From assembly GCA_002682825.1 (NCBI GenBank), contig NOKP01000011.1, positions 744,420-808,419 of the forward strand: DNA of 64,000 bases, read 5' to 3'. The DNA is from Neonectria sp. B-13. Lineage: Eukaryota > Ascomycota > Sordariomycetes > Hypocreales > Nectriaceae. The first letter of the stretch is position 1. Each line of letters opens with the position of its first letter. This document shows positions 1 to 12,269 of the stretch, one piece after another. The position numbers were made by a program, and so were the translations under genes. The notes under the pieces were generated by a model. That model was given only the letters and a program-made list of their open reading frames with translations, had not been told where the DNA came from and made no database searches.

Positions 1-2653
1 CAGCGGTGCAGGTCGATGCTCGTGGTGGTGTTCGTGGCGATGTTCTTGGTGAGGCTCGTGATGATGCTCGTGGTGAGACTCCAGGTGAGACTCGAGGGAT
101 TCAGCAGATGCCCGCGCTGAGGAATGCGAGTTGACCGGCTTTCTTGTTGGTACAGGAACGGGCGCTGATATCCTAGTCGTGCCGTTCGTGGGCCTTGGAA
201 GTGGTGTGCCGGGAGGAGGCAGTGGTTGACCGCGTCCCATGGGTTGACTGAGATCGACGTGGTTCGCCTGTTCAGCCTGTCGCCGTGCTTCCTTTTGCCG
301 CTGGATGGCATTCCATCCCCACTGCCTTGCCTGAGCGGCAGCGTTTGTGACGGCAGCAAGTGTATTCCGCTTCTGGGACGAATCGCTGTTGGCGGAGGCG
401 TCTGAAACGGACAGCTCAGAGTTTTCGCGCCGCATAAAAAAGCTCCGTCCTAGCGACCCAGTCTGGCTTTTGATGGACTCTTTGATAGAGGCTGCAGACG
501 ATGATGTGCCCCTCTCATCAGTGAAGCTACCAGAACCCGTCGACGAGGTCGTATTACGACGGCCCGTCGCCAGTGGGGTCTGGTCAGCGTCTTCCTGGGA
601 TTCAACCTCTAGGACTTCCTTTGATGATGATGCGGAGGAGGAGCCGTCAGAGTGCTGTGATACGGATGGCGATTTTTCAGGTAGCTCTGCCTGAGTTGGT
701 CGTGGCGAGGCATCTTGTGACCGTGAATGCAGTGCCGCCATGAAGTTGGTTGCGTGATCCGGGGGTGAGGATGACGGCTTGAAGATTTCGGCATGTGCAG
801 CATCAGTCCCAACGATAGGTTCCGCCGCCTTGTTGGAAATTTTGTCCGGAAGGGGAGAGCTTGGAATCGTGCCCTTGGAATCAACGCTGGTCGAGGAAGC
901 GGACGCCGGCAAGTTGGTCGGGGTCTTGCCCAGCTTTCGTCCAAAAATTCCCGTTGGACTCGGGGTTGGTTCCATTACCGGAACAGTGTAGCTCTTCTCT
1001 AGGGGTCGAGCCTCGTCGGTCACATCAGGAGTCTCTTCCATGTGGTCCACAGCTGCGACATCTCCGGCTTGGGCGGCGGCTTTCTCTGGATCCTCAGATG
1101 GGACAGTCGCATCGTCGCCTTCGAAAATGCCTCCTCTCCAGTTCTTGTGTTCTGTTTTGAAGAAGGGAATGTCGTCCCAGAATGGCAAGACGAATGTCTC
1201 AGCCACCACCTCCTTGATTCGGTTCTCTATCTGCCGGAGAATGACGGTGTAGGTGATTTGTCTCGAACTGACAATAGGTTCAATAGCCATCTCCATCTTA
1301 GGCATGGTCTGAAATGCGAGCCAAACCCGATTACTGGGCGGTGGCTTGATCTTGAAGAGCATGTGACCCTCGGCTCTCTTGAGCACAACTGCAAGCACCA
1401 GGTTGACTTCGCGAGTCTTAAATCTGGTCCCGAGATCGATCTTGACCGTGGCTGCGACCTCGATGCGGAAGTTGCCGGTGTACTTGACATCGGCTTCCAC
1501 GACACACTCACCCTCCACGGTGAGGTCTCTCAGTTTCAGGTTGGTCAAATAGGGAGCCGACTCGCCCGTATTTACTTCTTGGATGGTGATGTTGGTGAGG
1601 AAAGATGGGCGCTTGACGCGAGAAATCTTGGTCGTGAGTTTCTCGCGGATGAAGTTTTCAAGGTCGCGGGTCTTGTAGATGCCGAGGAAGATTCTTCCAA
1701 GCATCGCGTTGAGCCATCTCGAGTGTATGTTGTCTTCGGTAGAGTGAAGTTTCTGGACCAGGGAGATGATGTTCTTGACATCAAATTGCATGGGCTTGGG
1801 ACTATTCTTGTCCGCCCCAAATGTCAGCTCCTGGTTCTTGAGGAGGGCAAAGTAGAAATCTTCCTTGGCGGAGCAGTTCTCCGAGAAGAGATAGAAGGGC
1901 TTGGAGACTTGGCTGTCAGGCCCGAGGTCTGGGCCGTTCAATTTCCTTGACAAGCATAGGGCGTTTCGTTTGATGAAGAGTTCGCCCTCGAGTGTCCTTC
2001 CTCCACCCGAATAAGTGCTGATGTCATGGTTTGCGAGAGATATAACGTGTCGGACTTCAACTTGCTCCTCGTCGTCAAAGAGCATGAGGTGGCCGTGCCT
2101 GTGTTCAATCAGTCAGGACTGGAGGGGTATGTGTGAGCGGGTGATAGGGCCGAACCAACCTCAGAACTACGTAGAAGACGTTGCCCGCCTTCTTGGGCCT
2201 CTGGCTAACACTGGTGTTGTTGGCGTCCTTGTCCAAGGGGTTTGGGGTAGGCTTCCTCTCGAAAATGCTCCGATACATGGTCTGATAGACGCTGGGGCTG
2301 GGAGAGGCCACGGTAGTCGAACCGACCGGGGTTGACCGCTCGATGGGCTTCGCGTTGATTCCCATGGGCGTGTACTCACGGCACACGGCGAAATATCCGG
2401 CTGTGACGTCGAGATCGTTGTTGGCACGGGGTTTGGCTGCATCTCGGCTGGCTTTCTCTTTGGCAGCGTCCAGGGCGGATGTGTCGTCGCCAGGTAAGAC
2501 GAGGTCGTCGGCATCGTGGGTCTGGTCGAAGCCGATCTGGCTGCGGTCGGGGAGAGTGTAAAAGCCGAGGGCTAGAATGGAAATCAAGGCCAGGGGAATG
2601 AAAGTGATGCCGCCCAGCAGGTAGGCGACGAGGAGGGAGGTCCATCCAGCCAT
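1..2653 (-). CDS. SMP-domain ER-contact lipid-transfer protein, Nvj2/TEX2-like (3' end outside window)
   Basis: Two exons are visible: 2653..2160 and 2098..1, with an intron at 2159..2099 (GT-AG, 61 bp) that joins VFYVVLR to HGHLMLFDDEE in frame. The protein starts with one hydrophobic segment (about residues 7-31), then a PH-like region (about 150-290), then an SMP-LTD lipid-binding module (about 290-475; YLTNLKLRDLTVEGE and VAETFVLPFWDDIPFF are visible). A long Ser/Thr-rich tail follows, ending in a His/Glu-rich stretch at the window edge. Known members of this family sit in the ER membrane and move lipids or ceramide at organelle contacts. At least 864 residues are present and no stop is seen before base 1. 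The ATG at 2653 is chosen because it directly precedes the membrane anchor. The family call is strong; the exact orthologue name is inferred. Confidence 0.88.
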
Positions 2654-3212
2654 GGTTGCGACGTCCGGAGTCGGCGGGTGCTGCTCACGGCGAGCTGTTC
2701 ACGGCGAACTGCACAGCGGCGCGACAGCTACAGCGTTGACGGCTCAGCGGCCTTGACTGCTTGCTGGCTGGGGCAATCTGCGTGAAGGAGCGGCATCGGA
2801 GGGATCGCAGAGGAGGAAAATGGAGGGTCAGCGACTCGGTGGTGGTGTTGCTGGCCTTGCCATTGTCATTGTTGATCATGGGGCGGCGGTAATGGACCTA
2901 GTCTAATGTGTACTATACAGTAAGCCGCCGGGGGGAAGCTACGGATGTACCTGACCTACGTCATGTGATGAGCTGGGTTGCCTGGGCTGGACCAAACCAA
3001 GCTGAGGGCGAACTTTAGCGCCCCCACCAGCCCATCGGAGTGAAGAGGTGGGGGCAGCAGCCAGGCGTATTTTCCCCGCTACAGCCTGGGCGTTAGACTA
3101 CGGGCTGAAGGCCGTTGGCCCGCCACACACAAGCCACGAGGGCGGAGAATTACGGATGAATGAATCATTCCAATGTTCGCATTTCAGACTTCAGATTACC
3201 AACCACCAAACA
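2654..3212. other. intergenic, promoter of the SMP gene and 3' flank of the coiled-coil gene
   Basis: No convincing gene is seen. The stretch serves as upstream region of the minus-strand SMP gene and downstream region of the next minus-strand gene. Open frames here lack homology-like features. Confidence 0.5.
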
Positions 3213-4975
3213 CTATCCACCTCCCACTCCGCTCCCAGATCTCTGGCTCTTCGTCGACAACGACGACGTCGTCATGTGCTCCCTCTGCAACGCTGCGCGC
3301 TGGGAGTACGACGTCTCATCGCCGCCGCCCTCCGCAAACAGCCCTCTGGTTTGGAGCTTCACCCCCATAGGGCCTCGCCGTCCGTGTTCGCTGGATCGCC
3401 GCTTGAAGTTCGTACTGCTCCTCCGCAGCTTCCGCGGAAGCGCGCCCTCCTTGCTCGCGGCCATGGCGGCCCCTTGCGTGCTAAACAGCGCGAAACCGTG
3501 GAAGAGCGGTTCGTAATCTTCACCCGACTCACTGATGTTCTCTTGACCGTCGTTCGCCATGTAAATCTTTGGGAACAGCACCGCTATCGGCACCGTGATG
3601 AATTCGTCCATCGTCATCTGCTGCTGGGGCAGGTCGTCTCCTTCTCGCACTTCACCATCGTAGTCGCGCTTCGAGTCATCTTTGGGGTACCAAATTGTCG
3701 GGTCCAGTTCGACAACTGCCTGGGCCCGCTGACGAGTCCTCTGGAGCCTCTGCCAGAGCTGCAGAGCCTCGGAGAAGATATCTTGCAATGCTTCTGTAAA
3801 AATATCCTCCTGTGCGCGGTCATCCCGGAGCCATGGGCTTAGGACAGATCGGACTGCCTCGGCTGCCTGAGCAGGCACCTCCTTCACCTTGTGCGAATCT
3901 TCGGAAATTTTTGCTATCTGGCATCGAATTATCGTTGCCGGTAACGGATGCGTCTGATCCAGCCATGCTAGGGCTTGGAAGAGCCCACTCAAACGAGCTT
4001 GGGTGGCATCATCCACGAGGTAGACATCTTGGAAGATGCTCACAGACAGCTCCTGGGCAATGACAGCTTCGACCAAGGCACAACGGATACACTGAGCGAC
4101 CTTCGTTTCAGAGGGCACCTGTGGGATCCGTGACAGAGCTGTACTGGTCACGTCGAGCAAGGCCTAACCGAACGTTGTTAGCTCCGCCAAACTCGGCAGA
4201 TATATCTCAGCACTTACACCAGAGTTTGGAATCGTCCGATTGAAGTGGTTCCAAACGAGATCATGCAACTTGCCGGCCAGCCTCCCGAACTGGTCTCTCC
4301 TGCGAACAATCAGTACTGTAAAACTCGTGGACAAGGCAAAGCCAATCCTCACGTCGCCTTTGGATCCAACGGAAGGAGCCCCAAGTCAGCCTGCAATTCT
4401 TCCAGCGTATCCCTGCATTTTTGCAACTCGTCACGTTTCTTTCTCAGATGGATGGATTTCATGTCAAGGCTATCCTGCAGCGTCGACTTGTCATGCATCA
4501 ACTCTTTTTCTCGGCTCCGGTGGTCGTCGAGTTCTTTCTGGAGTTGACTTGACTTCTGTGCAGCATCTTTCGCTGCCTTTTGGTCCTTCTTCGTCGCGGC
4601 CCTCAACGCCTGGAGCTCTTCGGAGTCTTTCGTGTGTCGAGTTTCCTCTGCGTCCCAAGCCTTGAATCTATCCTGAAACATTCGCATCACAGACTCCTTA
4701 TCCTTTTTGAGCTCTGCAACGTGAGACTGCAAGTTGACCATTTCCTCCTTCTGTTCCTGAAGCTCCTTCTTGGCCTGCGCGAGTTGATTGCAGACATCGT
4801 CGTAGGCCTGTATCCCGGCGCCGTCCTTGCGCAGCTCGTCAAAGTCGCTGTAGAGCTTTTGCAGTCTTGTCGCTAAGCCCTGGCCGCTTGCTGGTCGGGA
4901 ACTCAATGCGCCTTGTGGTTGCTTCTCTTTCGTAGCAGCTGCGGTTCGCCTACTCTTGTCGGACTTTTCAGTCAT
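3213..4975 (-). CDS. coiled-coil protein of unknown function
   Basis: Three exons join in frame: 4975..4353, 4299..4218 and 4163..3213, giving 551 aa. Intron 4352..4300 (53 bp, GTGAGG, branch ACTGAT, CAG) and intron 4217..4164 (54 bp, GTAAGT, TAG) both look normal. Residues about 45-205 are rich in Glu, Lys and Gln with heptad-like spacing, so a long coiled coil is expected. The C-terminal half is mixed and ends in a basic, Ser/Gly-rich tail. I do not recognise the family. The gene is divergent from the RBR ligase at 5607, sharing 631 bp of upstream DNA. Confidence 0.75.
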
Positions 4976-5606
4976 GCTGGCGTGCCTGTCGAAATGGACG
5001 TCAGTCGTGGGAGAATAGAGAATGGACGTTGTTACAGCATTGTAAAGCCAATATCGATTTCGTGGGGGTTATCCAGATATATACACATCATCCGATGGTT
5101 ATCGGCTGGAGTAGCATCACGGAGCCTTGTCTTCAACTCCCACCCTCCATCTTGCCTCGTTTATCAGCTGGTTGGTCGGAACTGCGAGTACGGTACCTGC
5201 CTTGGTGACGCATGAGCTGCGGGCGCACGCCAGTGCCGTCATGACCTGCAAGTTTCCCTCGACATGAATCCCTTATTGGGTCGCCTTGCGTTGCTTTGCG
5301 TTGCATTGCGTGCGTTAGGCTTCCACAATGCTCCGTTGCGTTGTCAAAGTTGCATGCGGGAGGCCGACCAAACCAACATCATCTCACTTGGGTTCTGAAA
5401 CGGTCAACAAAATTGTGTGTCTCAAATGCTCCTTCCCAATAGTAGCATCGATCCGTCTCTTAAGTGCAGCTCCTGTTGTAGGTCTGCTTCATCTTCCACT
5501 AATTATATCACTTCTTAGCTCAATACTTAAATTGACTGGGCCGCAGTCCCAACTATGGCTTAACCACTCTCCTGTCTCCAAGTCTGCTCCAAGCCAAATC
5601 AGCAAG
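4976..5606. promoter_or_regulatory. shared divergent upstream region
   Basis: 631 bp lie between two divergent starts. An imperfect 10-bp repeat (TGCGTTGCTT, TGCGTTGCAT, TGCGTGCG) sits at about 5284-5312. The frame of the RBR gene is open upstream to 5328, but that stretch has no conserved features, so the ATG at 5607 is preferred. Common regulation of the two genes is an inference from layout. Confidence 0.4.
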
Positions 5607-6962
5607 ATGTCCTGGCTCGATCTCGACCCCGAGAGTCTTGATCTTGTACTCCAACTTCAACTTCAAGACGTGCAAAGCCTTGTCAAAGGGAAATTTCGAC
5701 ATGGAGAGACGCCTGATGCCGAGCTTGCGATGGAAATGTACAGATCCGAGCTTCAATCGCTGGCGAGCTTCGTTTCCGATCGGACCATGTGCCGGAGTAT
5801 AGCTCAGGCCGTTGAGCTGGATGGGAACATCATCAGGGCACATGCCGAACTTGAACAACAGGCGGTCCATGATCGGGACCAAGCTCTAAATTTGGATGCA
5901 CCAGGTGGAGTCCGGAGAAGCGCTGCTCCGGAACCAACAGCTTTGGATGACGAGTTCCTTGGAAAGCTCAAGGCTTTGTATGTGGACGAGGACATGTCTT
6001 CAGAAACGGCAGAATCTTCTTCCTGGGCCTCGAAACGCGAGAATATACCAACAGCGGGACGTTCGAGCCAGAGTCAGTATCGAACCTGCACGGCCTGTTG
6101 CTCCGATGTTCCCTTCTTCAATGTTGCACGATGCCCTTGCTCACACGAATATTGTCGCGAATGCATCGCAGAGCTATTCAAAGCTTCTATAAGCGACGAG
6201 TCCTTATTTCCTCCTCGCTGCTGTGGACAGCCGATTCCTCTCGCTTTGAATCAGGTCTTTCTTCCGTCAAAGCTAGTTGGGGAGTTCCGAGCGAAGGAGC
6301 TAGAATACGGAACGCCAAACCGGATATACTGCCATCGTTCGACATGCTCTACATTCGTGCCGCCGCAGTTCGTCCAAGGAGATACGGCTACCTGCGTTCG
6401 ATGCAATAGCCGTACCTGCGTCATGTGCAAGGGGGCGTCTCACGAGAAAGATTGCCCCAAGGATGTGGCTACACAGGAACTCCTCGCTGTGGCAGCTGAG
6501 AATGGTTGGCAGCGATGTCATTCATGCCACAGAGTAGTGGAGCTGGATACTGGATGCAACCACATAAGTATGATTTACGTGTTTTGAAGTGTTATCATTC
6601 TCACTCTGACTGATATTGTTGTAGCTTGCATCTGCGGCGGCCAATTCTGTTATTTGTGTGGAGTACGTTGGAAGAATTGCAAATGCCTTCTTTGGCACGA
6701 AGACCGGCTAATCACCCGAGTCAATGCCATCATCGACAGGCACGCTCGTGGCCAACAAATGAACCCAGTCAGGCGGGCGGGCCTGTTCGAACGCGAAAGA
6801 CACAATCTGATTGCTAACCATCAGTGTGAACATGAAACTTGGAGGTACCAGGACGGACGGCATCGTTGTGAGGAGTGTCGCCAGGTGCTGCCTCAGTACA
6901 TCTTTGAGTGCTGCCAGTGTCGTATTTTAGCATGCCGACGATGCCGGTACAATCGTTTGTGA
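5607..6962 (+). CDS. RBR (RING1-IBR-RING2) E3 ubiquitin ligase
   Basis: Exons 5607..6567 and 6625..6962 give 432 aa. The 57-bp intron is GTATGA...TGACTGAT...GTAG. RING1 begins near Cys161 (CTACCSD; CPCSHEYCREC), the IBR follows (YCHRSTC; CVRCNSRTCVMC), then RING2 (CHSC...GCNHITC; CGGQFCYLCG). In RBR ligases the Cys of the GCNH motif accepts ubiquitin from the E2; it is present here (about residue 317), so the enzyme looks catalytically competent. The N-terminal ~150 residues are helical and may bind substrate. The C-terminus carries a further Cys-rich tail. The intron splits RING2 exactly between NHI and TC and is needed for a complete domain, which supports the model. Substrates are unknown. 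Confidence 0.92.
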
Positions 6963-8220
6963 ATAGTAGCTCAAGTGCCAGACCAAGTGGTGAGAGGGGT
7001 ACCAACTTGTCACTCAGACCTGGTCTAATGGGAATGGAGGACTGAGATGAGGCTTGGTGTACGTATTAGAACGCAGTAATGAATTTAACCACGGGCCCTT
7101 TGCCTTTGCCTCCAACTCGCGCTCCTGGGTCTGTCGCTCGTTTATCGTGAGCCAGAGTCGGCCGATCACATCGTTGGCTGCCTGAACCTGGTCTTGAAGT
7201 GACTTGACATGGTCTTGCGTGCTTTTTGCGCCCTTCATCTTCCGCATCTCTTCAGAGCTTGATGTGCTCTTCGCCATATGATCTTGCGCATCCTCTGACA
7301 ATGAACCGATGAAAGTCAGCAGGCTTTCCAGCTCTTGTTGCTTCTGCTGGACTTCTTTGATTCGACTGGCTGGTCCGCTTCCCGACAAACTCGAGCGAAA
7401 CCCAAGGCAGGGTTAAATCTGCTTTTTCGTTGTGGTGTCTTATCTCGATTGCCATGTTAATATCGTCCATCGTGAGCATTTCCAGGTCAGTTTTGGTACA
7501 TCCAGATTGGTCTGCGACCTCCGTATGTCGCTATGAGGTGGCTTATCGTCTCTTTATCGGGCATTCGGAGGCCAGGAGACATTCTGGCTGCCGAGGAAAG
7601 GTTCAGACGGTGAGGGTGTCATCCCAACTCACGCGGCCTCAGATGATTTGGTACTCCTCTACTGACTGTTCCTTTCTTTTTCGGCATGACGACATGGTAG
7701 ATCATAATCCCCACGGTTGCGTCCTGTAATGACCCTCAGCTGCCTTGCATAATGCGGACGCGGGTCTGGCGCATGTTGCGCGAGTCGAGCTCCCGGATGA
7801 AGGCTTCTTATATGGAGCTGTGGCATCAAGTTCAGAAGGTCACGTATTGCGGATTCATGTGTATACGCAGACATGCCCGCCAAGGTGGTTTCCCTGGCCT
7901 CTCTGACTGAGGCCACCGTACCAAGATGACCTGTGTGAACGGGCTGTGCGTGCCCTCCGCCAACCCATGCCATGTCGAGGTGTGAGACGAATGTGGCTTG
8001 CTCTATGTTATTTCCGCCCACGAGGCAAACAATCCGCATTTGCAGCGTGCTCCTTGCTGGGCCTCCGATAATCGCTGTCCATCGCCACATCGAACGGCCC
8101 GGCTTTAATTTCACAGCAACCTATTTTACCATTCTCAGTCGTACAAAACCATACAATAAAGAGCATGCATGATATTTTCGACCCTCGACTATTCTACCGT
8201 CCTTCCTCGACCTTGCCTAT
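6963..8220 (-). other. unassigned coding-like stretches, possible decayed gene
   Basis: Three minus-strand open stretches are seen: 8114..7659 (151 aa), about 7530..7388 (contains MLTMDDINMAIEIRHH) and 7388..7014 (Gln/Glu-rich, coiled-coil-like). A plausible 5' splice site and branch (GTGAGT...TCTGAAC...CGGCAG) lies at about 7590-7642. I could not join the pieces into one frame without unsupported shifts. Either an intron-rich gene or a relic is possible; the family is not recognised. Confidence 0.25.
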
Positions 8221-9123
8221 TCAGTCCTTGTCGGGCCTGCCAGCAACAGCAGCATACCCATTTGCTTTCATGTTAAATCGACGCGCAGGGCGGAATCGTG
8301 TAAACTTGGATCTTATAATTTCGAGCCAGCGGGATTCCTCGTCATGAAATCCGCCTGCAATCCAAGCGAATAATCTCCATCGCCACAACGCGAACTTGCT
8401 CCACCCGGCGGGAATGAAATTATGCATGCCGGCGTACTCGAAGAACTTGGGATAAAAGCCCGCGCAGTCCCAATCAATAAGCCATGGCTGGCCTTGGCGA
8501 TCAAGCACGATATTACGAGGTGCCAAATCGTGATGGGTGAAAACAAATGGGCGATTGGGTAAAAACACCGGCCTTGGGCAGATAGAGTGTTCCGCTGGCG
8601 TCTTCTGTATCTCCTGGCGGAGAGTGACAAAATTGGCCCGGAAGTTCATAAAAGCATTGACCTGGCCCAAGCTTGCTCTAGGCGGCAGGCCGAAAGAATC
8701 GTCAAGGTAATATGACCTGCATTTGCCCGTTGCTAGTGATCCGGATGAGGATGATTCGGCCGACCTCAAGCGGCAGACGATGCGACGAAGTTGGAAGGCA
8801 AGTCGAAGGCTTGCTATCCAACCAAGCTCTGGCCACTCCATATCTAGTGTCATCCCAGGAATCCGATCCATAATGCAATAGTAAGCATCATCGGCCTGAA
8901 CAGTTCGCTGAATGCGCGGAACATGAATTCCGAGTTTAGATGCGAATTCAATTGCTCTCACGACATCTTCTAGCTCATCCTCGCCATACCCCTTAGCTAG
9001 ATACTTAGAAGACAGTGGTACGATATTCGAGAAATTCGGTAAGCTGGGAAGAGAAGTAATGTAATCGACAACCTTGGTTTCGGTATAGCTTAAAAGCCTA
9101 GTATCGTCGAAGTTCGAGTCCAT
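8221..9123 (-). CDS. APH-type phosphotransferase/kinase-like protein
   Basis: Single-exon, 300 aa, complete. It carries the aminoglycoside-phosphotransferase (APH, protein-kinase-like fold) catalytic loop THHDLAPRNIVLD and the metal-binding IDWDCAG motif, followed by PKFFEYAGMHN. YYCIMDRIPGMTL, in the hinge position, precedes them. Fungal genomes hold many such small-molecule-kinase-like proteins; substrates are mostly unknown and resistance should not be assumed. The ATG at 9123 gives a normal length. The AT-rich flanks and neighbouring relics suggest an accessory location. The fold assignment is confident, the substrate is not. Confidence 0.85.
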   Translation of the reverse strand: MDSNFDDTRLLSYTETKVVDYITSLPSLPNFSNIVPLSSKYLAKGYGEDELEDVVRAIEFASKLGIHVPRIQRTVQADDAYYCIMDRIPGMTLDMEWPELGWIASLRLAFQLRRIVCRLRSAESSSSGSLATGKCRSYYLDDSFGLPPRASLGQVNAFMNFRANFVTLRQEIQKTPAEHSICPRPVFLPNRPFVFTHHDLAPRNIVLDRQGQPWLIDWDCAGFYPKFFEYAGMHNFIPAGWSKFALWRWRLFAWIAGGFHDEESRWLEIIRSKFTRFRPARRFNMKANGYAAVAGRPDKD

Positions 9124-10091
9124 TTTGAGGGAGAGTCATAAGAAAGAAGGAAGGAGAAAAAGTTCGATGTTCCACCTGTCGCCAGTACTCTGATATTAGT
9201 GTTCTCACACCCTCTGTACCCGCTTCCAAGGTGTGCTGTGCTTTACTACTCATACCCAAATCCAGGTAACTACTTATTCTAGGTGTTTCTATTAGCCTTT
9301 TTGAGCAAGCCAGACCACATGAGAGGGTCATCTAGGCCGTTAAGAGCTCGCTCAAGATGGACCTCCCGTTTGAAAAGGCTAGGAATCTATTGCCCCTGGA
9401 AGAAGCAGAAATACAGCGCGATTATGCCATCAAGATTTAGTCGTACATACGCAAGCTCCTGCGCCATCGCCCTGGCCCACATGTGCCGCAACAGCGTCCG
9501 CCTGAACCACAAAGACCACATTTGCAAGGGAGAGGGATCGTGCAAGTACCCCAGAGCCTGGGGTATGCTGGTGTTTGTCCTCCCTGACCCGGTGCATCTG
9601 CTCCCACAACTCATCTACTTTTTCCTTTGATTGACAAGCAATTAAATTGCTGGCAACATGCTGATACAGTTAGCAAACTGGACTCGAATAGGGGCAAGGC
9701 AAGGAATGAAGTCAGTATATGTATCAGATCGTTTCTGGCAAGGTTATTTACAAGCCAATCTAAGCAGCTGACTTCTCAATGTCTGCATGCAATCTCTCCT
9801 CCATATGCTCGAGTTTGGCTTTGGCGATCTTATAGCCGACAGTGCCATGCCCATGGCCACACCAGCCTTCGTAGAAGTCAATCCATCTATCAATCATGAG
9901 GTCCAGCTGCACGTGGTGTCCTCGAGCCCTTATGGTGTTCGTGTAATCAGATGCCAGCATCCAATTGCCCCACCAACCGTCATCAACGAAATCGGCACGT
10001 GAATCCCCACTATAACAATGAGCATCCCCAAATCCCGGGTGAAGCACCTTCAATTCAATTAAGCAGAAGCAGCATTTTTGCAACCGCTGCA
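9124..10091. other. no recognised gene; scattered coding-like fragments
   Basis: A minus-strand open frame at 10092..9760 (110 aa, containing IDRWIDFYEGWCGHGHG) and a short plus-strand stretch near 9358-9456 broken by a TAG look like pieces of coding DNA. Neither matches a family I recognise. They may be relics, in keeping with the frameshifted and decayed elements downstream. Confidence 0.25.
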
Positions 10092-11987
10092 ATGATAACT
10101 ACTGCAATGACGCCGCAATTTCGCATCCTCGGATGGAATATTCATCTTCTTTACGGTCCAGAGGAGGATCATTTTGCAGGCTTGTATCATCCGCCCGGTA
10201 GCAGCAACTTGACCTACCGCGACATCGTCAACGAGCTGCGCCTTTGCTTCGACATCCCAACCCATGCTCCAGTCGATGGCCCCTGGGCTGATGCCGCTTT
10301 TGGATACCTTGGCTCGGTCGATGCGAGCTTGCAGCCACTTGATGATCCTGCGACCACAGCCACTCCCTCATCTCCCAGGATGATCTATGGACAACAACTT
10401 GACCAGTGTCTTTCAACACCGCCGGGTGACCACTCTGGTGAACAACGGCCGCCGATTGTGCGCCTTCATGTCGTGCGCCATATCGATTGCGGGATCGCTG
10501 CTGAGGCACCGCTGACGGTACACCTGCAAGGGAAGCCGAGTGCCTGCTCATCAATGCATCTGCTAATAAGAATATCCAGCTGGATGCGCAAAGCACATTC
10601 CTTATCCCTCCCTCCGTCGGGATGAACGGTATCTTCCTCCAAACAAACCATCCACTGATCGACGGTTTGCGCGATTCCAATATCGCAAGACAATCCGTCC
10701 CCGAGGTTCCCATTCTCCCCCGAAATGTCCTGCCTCAGGCTCCGCATCGCCGACTAAGGACCTGGCATCAAACCAAAACGAGGACGCCACGGATCTTGTC
10801 GCTCCGCCTGACTTCGACATCCCCATCGACACAGCCCGGCAGATCATGGCCTCGTTCCGCAACTCATGTTTGAGCGGCACTGCCAGGTGTGCTGTCACAG
10901 GCAAAGGTCGGTCCTGGCACATGAACCCCACTGTCGGTCTAGGTGTGCAGGCATGTCACATTGTGCCTCAGCAGCATTACCACGTCTACCCGGTCCAAGC
11001 TCTTTCCCAGAGAGCAGATTCGACTTGCGGCGACTACGCGCAGCTTGGGATCGTACCTGGTCAGCGAAGAACGGACTGCTGTTGTTCAGCCATCTGCACG
11101 AACACTTCGATGCGAGGCTCTTTTCCATTCATCCCGACACACTTCGGATTCGGGTCTTTATGCCGTATGATGTGCTCCTCGACTACCATGGCGTTCTTGC
11201 TCAGCTGTCTCCGACTGTTGACCGCAGGGCTTTGCGTCATCATTACGAGATGTGCTGCATTGAGAACATGGCTGCGGACATGCCACTGTCAGAGGGTGTT
11301 GTATCGGAGCTACCGACAAGACCAATTGACTCGGGAGCTGTTTCTCCGTTTGAGTCTGGATCTCGCACTCCCATCATTCCAAGTGTGACCAGTCCTGGCG
11401 ATGCTACTGGAGATCCTTCAAAGCGGCACCGGCCAGCCCCAGATGAACCCGCTGACGTGAAGGAGGCTGTTGAACTGTCAACCGTTGGCTGTTCGTCTAC
11501 TTCAGGCTCTATTCGATATAGGTCTGGTTCGCCTCTGATGACCTCGCAAGATGGTTATTCACCCAAAGAGCAAGAAGAGCTAGACGATTATTCATCCGAA
11601 GAGGCAGAAGATTATCACCGCAGTAAACGGCGCCGCATCTCTGACAGTGGCAAGGCTGTTCATTGTGATGATGAGAGGCAGGCCATCTATCATTCTACTG
11701 CGGTGTCCTGGGAGGGTAGCATCACGCCGTGGAATAGCTATTACTTTCTAGCGAATGTGAATTGTGAGTTGCTGAAATTTTGCAACCTCTACTATGGGAT
11801 ACCCTACCAACAATTCGTTAACAAACTTTGCTACTGTACAACACCTTCCCTTGTCCTCTTACGTTCTTGGCATGCAGATGTTAAGAGTGTAGCCTTAATT
11901 TCCACCTATTTCCCTAACAAGCGTACCGCAACAACCACAATCCTGCGCTCCGCGCAGCCGATGGTGGCGGCGATGGTATCGGCCTAG
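10092..11987 (+). pseudogene. fungal HNH nuclease-domain protein, frameshifted
   Basis: The start (MTPQFRILGWNIHLL) and the HNH-region signature (QACHIVPQQHYHVYP; TWSAKNGLLLFSHLHEHFD; FSIHPDTLRIRVF; ALRHHYEMCCIENMA) match a common fungal family of HNH-domain proteins of unknown role. A 53-bp intron at 10518..10570 (GTAC...CTAATAAG) restores the first frame change. A second change near 10700-10760 could be a weak intron. A third, near 10990, between HVYP and the SRFDLRR block, lies inside the HNH domain and has no usable splice pair. The tail is acidic with a basic KRRR patch. Best read as a recently inactivated gene, unless the shift is a sequencing error. Confidence 0.72.
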
Positions 11988-12269
11988 GAATCCATACCCC
12001 CGCCAATCTCAATCGAGGAGCCCGCGCAGCCATCGTGCAAAACAGCCCTGCTGTTGTGAATGGACCTGTTGGTGACCCGCCCGCTCTCGGAAGGACGGCT
12101 CAAACGCCGTCTTCGCCTCTCAATGCGATCTCTACTGCTGCGGCCATGGAAGGAGCCCAGCTTGCCTATCCCATCCTCTCCCCCGATCCTACTCAGACCA
12201 CTGAACAGCAACCGGTCTCCCTTATTGAACCAGCTAATAGGCATGCATTCACTATGGAGTCCTTCACGC

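Noticed and set aside
1042..1950. 302-codon plus-strand open frame
   Set aside because: It is the shadow of the SMP domain read on the other strand; the minus-strand frame gives conserved motifs.
3048..3842. 264-codon plus-strand open frame
   Set aside because: Shadow of the third exon of the coiled-coil gene; no recognisable protein.
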